Shown here: positions 49,870-59,191 of the stretch, one piece after another
Numbering within the stretch: the first letter of the stretch is position 1
How the letters are laid out: each line of letters starts with the position of its first letter
Assembly (NCBI GenBank): GCA_020975725.1
Contig: QXJR01000009.1
Coordinates: forward strand, 496,001-560,000
Reading direction: 5' to 3'
From: Picocystis sp. L7
Taxonomy: Eukaryota > Chlorophyta > Picocystophyceae > Picocystales > Picocystaceae
DNA length: 64,000 bases
The notes under the pieces: model-generated
The model's input: only the letters and a program-made list of their open reading frames with translations
What the model was told of the DNA's origin: nothing
Database searches by the model: none
Made by a program: the position numbers and the translations under genes

Positions 49870-51699
49870 ATGGATCTCGTGGTGAAGCATGGCCTCAGCA
49901 AGTTGCTCGTGAAAGGAGAAGACGCGCACGTGGTGGAGATCCGAGGACGCGTATCGTGCGGGAAAGGGGACCAGCAGCTGCCGTACTCGTGTTTCGGGAT
50001 CTTCGACGGACACGGTGGCAAGCAGGCGTCGCGTTTCTGCGCCAAACACGCCGTGGAGACGCTCCGAGAAGAACTGGAAGAGCGGTTGCGAAGACAAGGC
50101 GAGGGAATGGAAAGCGTGCTGCCGGATGCTTTGGAAAGAGAAGGTTGGTGCGAGCGAGAAATGTGGACAGAAGTGGCCAGCCGCGTCGCTGCAGGAGCCT
50201 TAAAGGGCTGCTTCGAACGCCTCAACGACACCTTCAACATGAAGCAGCAACCGTCCGGATGCACAGGAACCTTGGCGCTCCAAGTGGGTTGGTCGCTGGC
50301 AGTTGCGAGCGTAGGAGACTCCTTGGCATTGGTAGACGTGGCCCACGAGGTGCTGCAGATCAGTGGAGATCACAGGCTGGATCGAAGCACCACGGAAAGA
50401 GAGAGAGTCCTCGCAACGGGAGACGTCATCGCTCGCTCAGCCTTGCCCACAGACGAAGACGACGTGTCTGCCGGGTCTTCCGATGCGGCGAAGGGAGGAA
50501 AAGGAGTGGGACCGCTGCGCGTGTGGCCAGGAGGATTGGCCATGTCCAGGACGATTGGAGATGCTGCAGCGGGTGGAAGCGTCATTCCGACTCCAGAAGT
50601 GAGACAAATCACGATTCCGAGGACGGGATGCAGGATGATCGTGGCCTCGGATGGACTCTGGGATGCCATGAGCCTTAAAGCTGCGGCGCATGCTGCACGA
50701 GGTTCAGTTCCAACCACGGCAGCTGGTTCGTTGGTCAAGGGAGCATGCAAGGCACGCGGGCAAAGAGATGATGTGACGGTCATCGTGGTGGATTACATCC
50801 CTCCAGGCGAGAAGAAACTAGCCACCATCGTCTCGTACACCAAAGAACAACAGCGTATCCTGCACCACACGGAGTCGAACGTGCATATCCTGAGGCCATT
50901 GGAAGAGCCCCTCCCAGATACGATGCCCATGGGGGTGCACTTTGCTGGCCAGGCTCCAGAATCAAGGGTACACGTGGATGAATTGCATCTGGAAAGCGCA
51001 TCAGTGCAAGAGGCAGGCAAAGTTGTGTCTGACTTCTATCGTTCTGCTGTGGAAGCGTGCTGCACGGAAGAAGGGACATGTGTTGATGAAGATGGTGATG
51101 GAGGTTGGATACCTGCCGTTCAGAAGCATTCAAGCAAAACATCCAACACCTCAGCAGTGTCCGAAACGATCCCTGTTGGGAAGGCAGTTTCGGATCAAGA
51201 ATCGCAACCGTCAAATCACATGGAATCTTCGTCAGCAAGTGCTGATACGGTGCGGCGCCAGCAAGGGATCAGGAGAAGAAAGCACATTCCAGCCAAAGCG
51301 GCCAGCCAGCCCCAGATGCAGGCGGATGAAAGGGCAGAAAAGAGCCAAAGAAGACATGATGTGAGGAAGAAGAAGCAGAATTACGTTGATGGCAAGAGTA
51401 AGAGCCAGGGTTCCGGTGGGGGCGAGGATCCCCGCACTGATGCCAAGGCACAGGTGGAGGAAAAACTCCAGGAACTTTCTGTGTCCCCAAGATCAACAAG
51501 GGCAAAGCCACAAAGGTCCACATCCAAGCCCAAAGCAATGCATGAAGAGAAAGATGAATCAGCATTATCTGAGAACAAAGGAGCTGCACAGGTGAACGGT
51601 GGACAAAGAAAGGCATCAGGCACAGGCCAGAAGCGATTCAGGCGACGGCAAAGACAGCACCCTGAGGCAAGCGGCCATGATGCAGACCGGGGGGCATAG
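49870..51699 (+). CDS. PP2C-type phosphatase with long basic disordered tail
   Basis: A 609-aa protein. The catalytic domain covers about residues 1-320: [69 protein letters not shown] and [15 protein letters not shown]. The first motif (R-x-MED) is replaced by [12 protein letters not shown]. The remaining 290 residues are low-complexity: acidic and Ser-rich, then increasingly Lys/Arg/Gln-rich, ending [13 protein letters not shown]. This suggests nucleic-acid or chromatin association, which is inference. The ATG at 49870 follows the purine repeat. It converges on the TraB gene. Confidence 0.9.
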   Translation: MDLVVKHGLSKLLVKGEDAHVVEIRGRVSCGKGDQQLPYSCFGIFDGHGGKQASRFCAKHAVETLREELEERLRRQGEGMESVLPDALEREGWCEREMWTEVASRVAAGALKGCFERLNDTFNMKQQPSGCTGTLALQVGWSLAVASVGDSLALVDVAHEVLQISGDHRLDRSTTERERVLATGDVIARSALPTDEDDVSAGSSDAAKGGKGVGPLRVWPGGLAMSRTIGDAAAGGSVIPTPEVRQITIPRTGCRMIVASDGLWDAMSLKAAAHAARGSVPTTAAGSLVKGACKARGQRDDVTVIVVDYIPPGEKKLATIVSYTKEQQRILHHTESNVHILRPLEEPLPDTMPMGVHFAGQAPESRVHVDELHLESASVQEAGKVVSDFYRSAVEACCTEEGTCVDEDGDGGWIPAVQKHSSKTSNTSAVSETIPVGKAVSDQESQPSNHMESSSASADTVRRQQGIRRRKHIPAKAASQPQMQADERAEKSQRRHDVRKKKQNYVDGKSKSQGSGGGEDPRTDAKAQVEEKLQELSVSPRSTRAKPQRSTSKPKAMHEEKDESALSENKGAAQVNGGQRKASGTGQKRFRRRQRQHPEASGHDADRGA

Positions 51700-51831
51700 C
51701 ACAGGAAAGGTAGAATTTATTTTCTGGACGGTCTGCAAGACTGTTGTACCCCCTTGCAGGATGCAATTTAGTTTGTGTGGCGGTGTGTTTGAAAAGGTAT
51801 CGCTGTGCTGGTGATTGTTTTTCTTGCTTCA

Positions 51832-52788
51832 TCAGTGAGGCACTTGGTTCCAAATCCACCCCAAGGCAAGCAGCACGGCTGTGTCCAAACCGATGCGCCT
51901 TGCAATGGCTGCTACATTCGGCTTCCTCTCTTCGCTGGTGCCCACGAGATCCTTGAATCGTAGCCTGCCTTGGCTTTCTCCGAGTGCAGTCAAGACGCCT
52001 TCCATATGTCCTTTTCCAATGACACCCACCACTGTGTCAACCTCTCGCACGGCCTTGGACCTTTTCAATGACCAGGCGATGTAGATGTCTCTTTCGTGGA
52101 CGATGGCCGGCATGAGTTGCGGCAGTACCCCGCCGACTTCCTCTGCGGCGACGCTCCACAAGTCCTCTTGCATGAGCTTTTCGATTTTTTCCTGCGTGAG
52201 GTCCATTTGGTCCACTTGTTTCAAGCTCGATCCCATCAGCCACAGAAGCTTCGCTTTGCTTCTCCATCCCAGCCCATCCCACGCTCGCTTGAGCGTGATT
52301 TCGATCGGTCGGTCGCCGAGCACGATCTGCGCTCCCACTTCCTCTGCTGCCACTCTTGCCGCTTCGAACTCCCCTCCCACTTGTGCTTGTGCTAGCAAGG
52401 ACATGCGTGCGTAGATTCGGCTCAAGAGATACCGCAGCACCAGTGCAGGTGTTCCTCCCAAAGACACGCTCCTGGTCACTGCATCTCGGAACCTCGCGCC
52501 TCCGAGGCCAAACCTGGTTTGTGCCTCTCCACGAGGTTCTTGGGAGGCGTAGAGCGCACCCGATCGGCTCCTGCAGAGCTCCACCACCACGCACTGCGGT
52601 TTGACGGTCCTTATGACGCGTTGCACGTCTTGGACGGATCGCTGGGCGAGGTGCGCAGTGCCGACGAGCAGGATCTCCTTGGGCTTGTGCACGCCCGCTT
52701 CGAGCTTCGGCACCACCGCACGCACCGTCCCGTCCTCGAACAGATCCCTCAGCTGCGGATGGGCCTTGTAGGCCGCGCTTGCTCGCAT
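51832..52788 (-). CDS. TraB-family protein
   Basis: A 318-aa member of the TraB/PrgY family. Hallmarks: ILLVGTAHLAQRSVQDVQRVI (the GTAH motif), PQCVVVELCRSR, GGEFEAARVAAEEVGAQIVLGDRPIEITLKRAW, ERDIYIAW, and VVGVIGKGHMEGV. The C-terminus has a moderately hydrophobic segment (AVLLALGWIW) that may anchor it. Bacterial TraB was named for pheromone shutdown. Eukaryotic members sit on organelle outer membranes, and plant TRB1 tethers mitochondria to ER. The fold is metalloprotease-like. The longer frame up to 53028 runs over motif A, so the ATG at 52788 is chosen. Confidence 0.88.
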   Translation of the reverse strand: MRASAAYKAHPQLRDLFEDGTVRAVVPKLEAGVHKPKEILLVGTAHLAQRSVQDVQRVIRTVKPQCVVVELCRSRSGALYASQEPRGEAQTRFGLGGARFRDAVTRSVSLGGTPALVLRYLLSRIYARMSLLAQAQVGGEFEAARVAAEEVGAQIVLGDRPIEITLKRAWDGLGWRSKAKLLWLMGSSLKQVDQMDLTQEKIEKLMQEDLWSVAAEEVGGVLPQLMPAIVHERDIYIAWSLKRSKAVREVDTVVGVIGKGHMEGVLTALGESQGRLRFKDLVGTSEERKPNVAAIARRIGLDTAVLLALGWIWNQVPH

Positions 52789-52910
52789 CTCGCGGCGCAC
52801 CACGCACGCGTAAGGCGCGCCTCTGCACCCTCCTTGGCGTCCCAACGAGCTGGGATCGTTCTCCACCACACAATGTGCCACGTGGATCCCCACCCCGCCT
52901 CCACGGCCGA

Positions 52911-52928
52911 GGGAGTTTTTTCTCTCGG
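52911..52928 (-). promoter_or_regulatory. Motif A, copy 4
   Basis: GGGAGTTTTTTCTCTCGG on the plus strand (17 of 18), reading towards TraB, 123 bp from its start codon. Confidence 0.55.
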
Positions 52929-53265
52929 GGGTTGGGACCTCGGATGGTCCTTTTCGGATCGACGTGGATCCGAAACCATCGGAACGTGGAGCCGACTCAC
53001 GGCGTCTGCTGGGCACGTCGACGTCCACGGATCCGCGGTTTCGGCGCAGGAGGTGTGGATCCGCCGCACGAGCTCATCCACGGGACCCGTGGGGACGGGG
53101 TTCGATCCACCATCCCAGCATCCGGACGCATCGCACACGCGCGATCTCGCGTTCGCGTCAGGAACGCCACCACGCGCCTCGATCGTCCGCGTCTTCGCCA
53201 TCCTTCCATCCCAACCGTCCGTCCTTCCTTCGATGGCGACATGCCGACGCTCCATCCCTCCCCTT

Positions 53266-53282
53266 CGAGAGAAGAAACTCCC
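53266..53282 (+). promoter_or_regulatory. Motif A, copy 5
   Basis: CGAGAGAAGAAACTCCC on the plus strand, 264 bp upstream of the helical-repeat gene and pointing to it. Confidence 0.55.
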
Positions 53283-53333
53283 TTCCTTCCGTGGCGGATG
53301 GGAGAGGCGAGCTGCGAACCTCCCCCCACCGGG

Positions 53334-53349
53334 TACGGTTCGAACCGTA
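53334..53349. promoter_or_regulatory. Perfect palindrome TACGGTTCGAACCGTA
   Basis: 16-bp perfect palindrome about 200 bp upstream of the helical-repeat gene. Core GGTTCGAACC as at 6684 and 25014. It also resembles a tRNA T-loop box, but there is no tRNA around it. Confidence 0.5.
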
Positions 53350-53545
53350 GTCCAAGGACACGTCATCGACGGTTTGGTCCTGGTCCACCGCGTCGCGCGC
53401 TTCAGGCGCGCTTGACGTGCGCTTCGCGTCTTCCGACGGATCCGCGTCGCAGGAACGGGCCGCAAGGACGAGCAGGAGGCGGGAGAGGAACCTGGGAAGG
53501 ACGTAAAAACGCACGTGTGGAAAGAAACGACGTCGAACGAAGGGC

Positions 53546-55216
53546 ATGACGCCCAGATCCACGAACACGATGCGACGCGTGTACGTGCCTCGCGCTTCGC
53601 AGCGTCGCAACAGACACGTGTCGACGCTCCTGGGACTTTTGGAGAAGTTCCTGGAGCGACAGGAGTGGTGTGCGGCCGCGTCCGTCGCGTCCTTGCTGTT
53701 GCGCGCGACGACGAACCGAGGCGAAGCCGGTGCCAAGGCGATACAAGCGGCCTTGGAATGCGCATGGCGCGGTCGGAAGGAACTCAAACAAGCGATCCTG
53801 CGTCTCATGAGGGAAAGAAGACAGTGGAAGGCCGTGGAACAAGCCTACGTGGAAGAAGCCGCCACCAGGATCGTCCAAGGGGAACACAACCGAGCGGTGT
53901 CGCTGCTGGACGAGTCCTTCGACTTTCGGAGCGCGTACAGCAGACAGAGAGTGCAAGCGAGCGAAGAAAGCCTTGTTTTCGAATACGTCTGCCATGCCGT
54001 GCAGGGAATCGCCAGCTACCTTGAATGGCTGCTCGCAGTGAAACGGGAGAGCGCAGAAGGACCATGGAAAACCCAACGAAGAACGGAAAGCCTGGGAAAG
54101 AGCTGTCATCGGATCCTGAAGCTACAAGGGACTACCGAAAGCGCTCAAGGCATAGAAGAGAAGGAAACGGCCCTTGGATTCCTGAACAAGGCGTTGGACC
54201 AAAACCCAGAGGCCAACTTGTTGGCCCTGCTGTATGCGCAGCTCTGCGCCTGCTCCAACGACTGGGAGAGAGGGCTCAAGGAAATAAAAACACTGATGGG
54301 ACGTGGAAACGTAACGCCCCATCTAAAGTGCATCGGCATAGTGGTGCTTGAAGCCAGCATCTACGAAAGTACTAGAACTGCAACGAACAGCACGAGCACC
54401 ACCGCGTCTTCGAGCTCGGACACAACCAACGAGTTCCACCAGCAAGAACCCCGCCGAGAGGAGGAGGAAGGAACTAGAGGGAACCGAGCCGATGCACAAT
54501 CAAGGACGAGCGAATTGATTCCAGAAGAGTGGGCAGAGGCCCCCCGTAGCCAATTGGAAACACTACAGGAATGGTACACCTGTGCTGCAAAGGCTTCCCC
54601 AGGATGCCATACTACCTGCCGCCGCCTGCTTCTTCTCCTGCGTTTTCTCAAGGGAGAGACCATCAGATCGTGCATGGATGAAATCGATGCATTGGCAAAT
54701 CACCTAGACGTCTGCACTCACTGCCCATGGGGTTGGGAAAGAATGAGCCAATTGTTATTTGAACATGCCACCTTGCCCTCTTGCCCAGGTTGGTCGCAAC
54801 TCTGTGGCAGCACATGGAACGCCAGGCTTCTTGTGTGGAGGGACTTTCACTTTTCTTCACTTTCGATTTTGAAAAAGGATGATGTTGTGGCCAGGCACCA
54901 AGCTGGCTTTCTTCGTTGCCACGGCGCGAAGGTAGTCTGTGCATCATTCTTCTATGGGCTTGAATTTGTCGACTACAAGCATGCGAGGGATCGTATGCGC
55001 AAATGGGACTCGGCATCGGTAAAACAGGTCAACGAAGACATAGCACGAGCTAGGACAATGCGTTCAGAATACTTGGAACACCTCTTTCTAGAAGACAAGC
55101 CATATTTTGTTACACATCCACATGAGTTGCCCTCGTCATTCTGGAGAGTCTTTCCGCAGCATCGCCGCCAGATGAGAGATGGGGGGGTGCCCCATGCTGT
55201 TGAAGCTCATGATTAA
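53546..55216 (+). CDS. Helical-repeat protein, unknown (TAF1A-like?)
   Basis: A 556-aa soluble protein that I cannot assign firmly. The N-terminal half is helical with TPR-like spacing (LLGLLEKFLERQEWCAAASV, then LLLRATT; ALGFLNKALDQNPEANLLALLYAQL). The middle (about 275-335) is a Ser/Thr/Glu-rich linker, and the C-terminal part is helical again with several Cys/Trp. The opening helix pair and general shape recall TAF1A, an RNA polymerase I factor, but no diagnostic motif is visible. The neighbouring ribosome-biogenesis gene ESF1 is weak support. Its TAA stop is immediately followed by the minus-strand AATAAA of ESF1. Confidence 0.55.
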   Translation: MTPRSTNTMRRVYVPRASQRRNRHVSTLLGLLEKFLERQEWCAAASVASLLLRATTNRGEAGAKAIQAALECAWRGRKELKQAILRLMRERRQWKAVEQAYVEEAATRIVQGEHNRAVSLLDESFDFRSAYSRQRVQASEESLVFEYVCHAVQGIASYLEWLLAVKRESAEGPWKTQRRTESLGKSCHRILKLQGTTESAQGIEEKETALGFLNKALDQNPEANLLALLYAQLCACSNDWERGLKEIKTLMGRGNVTPHLKCIGIVVLEASIYESTRTATNSTSTTASSSSDTTNEFHQQEPRREEEEGTRGNRADAQSRTSELIPEEWAEAPRSQLETLQEWYTCAAKASPGCHTTCRRLLLLLRFLKGETIRSCMDEIDALANHLDVCTHCPWGWERMSQLLFEHATLPSCPGWSQLCGSTWNARLLVWRDFHFSSLSILKKDDVVARHQAGFLRCHGAKVVCASFFYGLEFVDYKHARDRMRKWDSASVKQVNEDIARARTMRSEYLEHLFLEDKPYFVTHPHELPSSFWRVFPQHRRQMRDGGVPHAVEAHD

Positions 55217-55222
55217 TTTATT
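55217..55222 (-). terminator. AATAAA of ESF1 abutting neighbour's stop
   Basis: TTTATT on the plus strand, directly after the stop of the helical-repeat gene, is AATAAA for ESF1, about 50 nt past its stop. Confidence 0.5.
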
Positions 55223-55272
55223 GACTTCTCAGGTATCGTTCGTTGGTGCCGGTTCGTGCTCTTGCCAGCGCG

Positions 55273-57387
55273 TCATGCCTTATGTGATGTTTGCAATTGC
55301 TTCCTCAGTTTTTGCCTCTTATCCTTCGTTTTCAATGACATGACCATGGCTTTGACATCAGAGCCGATATTGTCGGATTTCGAAGGAACTGTTTGGCTCT
55401 CATGGGGCTCTACCTGCACCTTCCTGCGTTTCAGTCTTTCTTCAGTGATTTGTTTCACGGCAACAGATTCCTTCTTATACCGTGGATCTGTTGGATCTAG
55501 TGCATAGTGATGCGAGGCGTACAATGCCGCAAACCTGGGGTCGTCCACATCGATCTTCAGGCTGGCTTTCTTGTTTAGATCAACATTGTCCTCTTCTTCA
55601 CTTTCTCCAACATTCCTTCTATTCTTCTTCTTCTTGCTCGTCTTTGGAGCTCTCCGTGACATCTGATGCTGTGCTGCGATTTCAGTTGGCTTGCTGTTCC
55701 CTTGAGCGATGTCGTGCAAGTGGTTGTCATCAAGCATCAGCAACTCAAGCTCGTGCTGTCTCCTTGCTTCTGCCAACTCCTCCTTCTTTCTTCCCCGTCG
55801 CCCTGAATTCTCAACAACAGGTCGCCTTTTCTCATCCATGAAAAATTCATCTTCAGAGAGTTGCTTTGCATCATCGTGGGCGGGGTTGTCTACATACATA
55901 TCATCGCTGTTATCCTCGTCTGAACTGTCGCCCCTTTTCCCACCCTTCCTACTCTTTGCTTTTTCCTTTTTGCGCCGCATGTAGGTCTGCCACACACTCT
56001 CGCCTTCCTTTTTCTTTTCATCACGCTTCTCTTCCAAAATTCTTTTGCTGAGGTTTTCCAACCCAGAGTCAAAGGTGATTTCCATGTTTCCATCTTCCTC
56101 TGATGCCCCTTCTCCCATTGCCCATTCTTTATCTGCACGCTCTCTTTCCCCCTTCATCAACAAATCTCTCAGTGCTGCAGCTTTTGCGGAGAGATCCTCG
56201 GTGGCATCTTCTTCACTTTCTTCCTCAGTGGATGCAATGTATGCCTTGAGGTCTTCATCCTTGATAGCATCTTCAGACAGTTTCTTCTTGAGAAGTTGTT
56301 TGCGCGGCTCATCGTCTGCGTCCCAAGTCAGCTGAGGCTTAGAATGTTGCAGGGACTTTGTCTCAAAAACAGGGGCTTCGTACCCTACAGGTAGCTCGCA
56401 TGCACGTTCCTTGATTTCCCGGCCTGAAAAGTCCTGCTCCGATGGCACGTATCTCAAGTCAAACTTGGTGGCAGTCTTTTCAAACTCCATCCCGTCACAT
56501 TCGTTGTAAACCACTGCAGCAGTCTTTCTACTGTCAAATTCTGCAATGGCATAGTAGTACCTCAGCTTTGATCTTTCGTAGGCTCTCAACTTTACATCTT
56601 CCACATCTTCCCCAGACGAGCTGTCATCCTCGTGTACGCGCTTGCTCTCGTCCTGGTCTCGAAAGATGCTAGGGCCTTTCAATTCCTCCTCCTTCATCCT
56701 TTCCAACCCATAGTCTGATGGGTATATGGTCACGCTACGAAGAATGCCTCTTTTTGGCACAAAGGAATGGAGTGCTGCAAACAGGTCCACTGCCTTGACA
56801 CGGTCCCAGTCCATGTCCACAATGGCCAGTCTATTGGTTTCTTCCTCGATGTCTGGAATATTCTCTTCATGTTTCGTCACACCGTACAAGGATCCAGCAA
56901 ACGCTCCCACACCCCACACTTCTTCTCCTCCGCTGTCGGTGGACTCGCTCACTGCATCTGAGAACTCCGCTTCGGACCCTGATGTATCCTCATCTTCCTC
57001 TTCTTCCTCATTGTTGCCATCTAGCCCTCGCAGGCGTAGGTAGCGCTGTTTTTCTTCAAGAGTCGAAAAACGGATTCCCATGTATTCCAACTGTTCCTCC
57101 TCGTCCTCCGTGGCATCCTCTTTCCCTTCCTCTGGTGCTTTGGTCTTTCCATCCTCCTGTTCTTCCAGACGGTAGTACTTTCCTCCTTCTGCCTTTCTAT
57201 TTCCCTTGGCATTTTCACGCACCGGTGCACCTCTTTTGTCCACCTTGGCTCTTTCTGTCCGGAACAGTCCTTTCCCTTCAATCGCATCTCGAAAGCGAGC
57301 ATCCACGGCCACTTTCCGCTGCTCCTTTGGGAGGCGGCGGAACCTCGGGTCGGTGCGTGCGTGAACGAATCGGTCGTCTTCTTCCAT
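55273..57387 (-). CDS. ESF1: ESF1 pre-rRNA processing factor
   Basis: A 704-aa nucleolar protein needed for 18S rRNA maturation in yeast. The start RFVHARTDPRFRRLPK is the ESF1 opening (DPRF, then VDARF). An acidic stretch follows at about 95-165. The conserved core has TNRLAIVDMDWDRVKAVDLFAAL, SVTIYPSDYGLERM, LRYYYAIAEFDS and YNECDGMEFEKTATKFDLRYVP. The C-terminus has a NUC153 motif (DDPRFAALYASHHYALDPTDPRY) and a basic tail. Acidic and basic low-complexity segments alternate, as in family members. The start MEEDDRF (57387) is the first ATG. Motif A lies 270 bp upstream. Confidence 0.95.
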   Translation of the reverse strand: MEEDDRFVHARTDPRFRRLPKEQRKVAVDARFRDAIEGKGLFRTERAKVDKRGAPVRENAKGNRKAEGGKYYRLEEQEDGKTKAPEEGKEDATEDEEEQLEYMGIRFSTLEEKQRYLRLRGLDGNNEEEEEDEDTSGSEAEFSDAVSESTDSGGEEVWGVGAFAGSLYGVTKHEENIPDIEEETNRLAIVDMDWDRVKAVDLFAALHSFVPKRGILRSVTIYPSDYGLERMKEEELKGPSIFRDQDESKRVHEDDSSSGEDVEDVKLRAYERSKLRYYYAIAEFDSRKTAAVVYNECDGMEFEKTATKFDLRYVPSEQDFSGREIKERACELPVGYEAPVFETKSLQHSKPQLTWDADDEPRKQLLKKKLSEDAIKDEDLKAYIASTEEESEEDATEDLSAKAAALRDLLMKGERERADKEWAMGEGASEEDGNMEITFDSGLENLSKRILEEKRDEKKKEGESVWQTYMRRKKEKAKSRKGGKRGDSSDEDNSDDMYVDNPAHDDAKQLSEDEFFMDEKRRPVVENSGRRGRKKEELAEARRQHELELLMLDDNHLHDIAQGNSKPTEIAAQHQMSRRAPKTSKKKKNRRNVGESEEEDNVDLNKKASLKIDVDDPRFAALYASHHYALDPTDPRYKKESVAVKQITEERLKRRKVQVEPHESQTVPSKSDNIGSDVKAMVMSLKTKDKRQKLRKQLQTSHKA

Positions 57388-57656
57388 CACGCGTCGAATT
57401 CGATGCAAGAGACGCGTTCAGCAATGATTCCTGCCACTCTTTGGTCGAGCAAGACTCGCAAAAGACGGTCCAAGCGCGACAGAGGGGAGCGCGACACCGC
57501 TGCAAGTCGACGCGATGGAACGAAATGGCCATGGCCTGGGCCCCATCGACTTAACTCAAAGGTAAACACGTGTTCGGAGAGGACCCGCTGAGGGGAAACG
57601 AGGTTACTTTCGGGGATTAATACCGTCCAGAACGACCCAGGGGGTGGCAGGCACCA

Positions 57657-57671
57657 GGGAGTTTCTTCTCT
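57657..57671 (-). promoter_or_regulatory. Motif A, copy 6 (15 of 18)
   Basis: GGGAGTTTCTTCTCT on the plus strand, then GCAGG instead of CGG. It reads towards ESF1, 270 bp from its start codon. Confidence 0.45.
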
Positions 57672-57961
57672 GCAGGGATGGATGTACGTGAAGGTCCATG
57701 AAGAGTGGATGGGAGCTTCGGACGGTAGGACGAGGAGGAGACGCATCAACAGTACCCGAAGAGGAGGAATGTCTGGGAGCGGAGACGCAAGCAAAGCGAA
57801 TGCATGCCTTCAAGGTGCACCGTTTCGAAATCACGCAACGAAAACACCAGAAGATGAAGTGCAAAATGCGACCGGAAATCATTGCGTTGCGGAAATGGAT
57901 CCATCACCCATGCCGCATCGTTCCCCCAATGGGTCTTCTCAAAGGATGGAATGACGGTCCG

Positions 57962-58679
57962 CATGCTTGCCTTGGCAATGGTGCTTGAGAAAGATGCGAA
58001 CATTAAACGGAAGTAAGGCACTTGGTTACGATTTTGGTACGGTCACCCAACATGGCTTCCATGGTAACTACGCAAAAGACAAGGCCTACATGCTTTGCAC
58101 AATCATTGACGGATTAGAAAACCGGCAATTCGGTGCCCACATCCTTCCACTTGCAAAAGCATGCACGATGGGAGACATCGATGCTCGATGCAAATCAAAC
58201 ATGCTTGTTCGAGTAAGAATGTCCAACGAGCGTCGCAAAATTGCCACGAGCATTGATTGTAGCAAAAGCAACCAAGCATGGCGACGAGTGAAGGTTTGAT
58301 TTGCTTCTTGGATTGACATGAATGATCATAGCTACAACGAAGTTCCACTCCATTTAAATACTAACAATGGGTGCCAACGACACAAATTCAAGCAACCAAA
58401 AATCACAGTCGAGTTTGTCAGCTCAATGCGGTCATTCAAGAATCATAAAGTTGAGGTGGATTCGTCGAAGGTAGCACCCGCGTGTTTGACCGACCACATC
58501 GAGTAGCCCTACTAGGACGAAAGTAACAAGTTCGACGGTGCCCACGGGTCTCTATTGCTGGCAGGTATTGAAAACACGCGCCCGAACACCAAGGGTGCAC
58601 GCAAGCCGTTTTTTGCACCTGACTTAATTTTTGCTTCAATGTAAGCTATCATGTGCCAAGCATGAGAATAGTCATGCTT
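57962..58679. repeat. Cluster of CATGCTT / AAGCATG heptamers
   Basis: Seven dispersed copies: plus at 57962, 58089, 58200 and 58673; reverse at 58157, 58274 and 58658. By chance about 0.1 copy would be expected in this length. They are not in tandem and not in a recognisable gene. Confidence 0.5.
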
Positions 58680-59068
58680 GCATATACAAAGCATCCTTCG
58701 AGCATGATTCGTCCTTTTTGACCTTATCCTTTCGGAATTGGGTTCGATTCATGCGTCAATCGCTAGAGGAAGCGCGAGAATCGAAGCGCTTCCAAGCAAG
58801 CGTTCGTGCCCATCGTTTGCCATGTACCTTGGGTGGGGAGCGACGGCCAAAGCCGTTCTCGATCGATCATCGAAGAAGGACCATATTCCTTCGCCGAGTC
58901 TCCACACGCACGCGTCAACCTCCATGTTGCGAGGTCCGCGTTGCAGCACCACTTTCAATTCGTCTTTGCATCCTTCCGTGTCCCTTCTCCGTCCTCCACC
59001 TCGACTTGGGTCGTGCATCCCACCTTCCCTTTCCTTGGGGTCTCCCATCCCTACCCGAGCGAATGCAC

Positions 59069-59078
59069 CGAATATTCG
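59069..59078. promoter_or_regulatory. Palindrome CGAATATTCG, copy 3
   Basis: 114 bp upstream of the ATG at 59192. Third exact copy in the window, again followed within a few bases by GGG. Confidence 0.5.
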
Positions 59079-59191
59079 CTTGGGCGCATTGGTTTCGCGT
59101 CGGATTGGTCCTTGCGCCGCCTCCATTCTTCTCTTCCGACTCGTCTTTTGTTCGGACACGTGCTTCTTCGACACGCAGGAGCGACCCGAGG

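Larger units (their letters stand above)
52789..53545. promoter_or_regulatory. Divergent promoter of TraB and helical-repeat gene
   Basis: 757 bp carrying two motif A copies in opposite orientation, each reading towards its own gene, plus the 16-bp palindrome at 53334-53349. No gene inside. It is the clearest example of motif A as a directional promoter element. Confidence 0.55.
57388..59191. other. 1.8-kb region with motif A, CATGCTT cluster, no gene
   Basis: The ESF1 promoter side holds motif A copy 6. From 57960 to 58740 the sequence is visibly AT-richer and contains seven CATGCTT/AAGCATG heptamers. Open frames are short and without family resemblance. The right end holds CGAATATTCG at 59069-59078 and the promoter of the next gene. 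Confidence 0.45.

Noticed and set aside
53334-53349. GGTTCGAACC read as a tRNA T-loop
   Set aside because: No acceptor, D or anticodon stem can be drawn around it, and the sequence is a perfect palindrome of promoter type.
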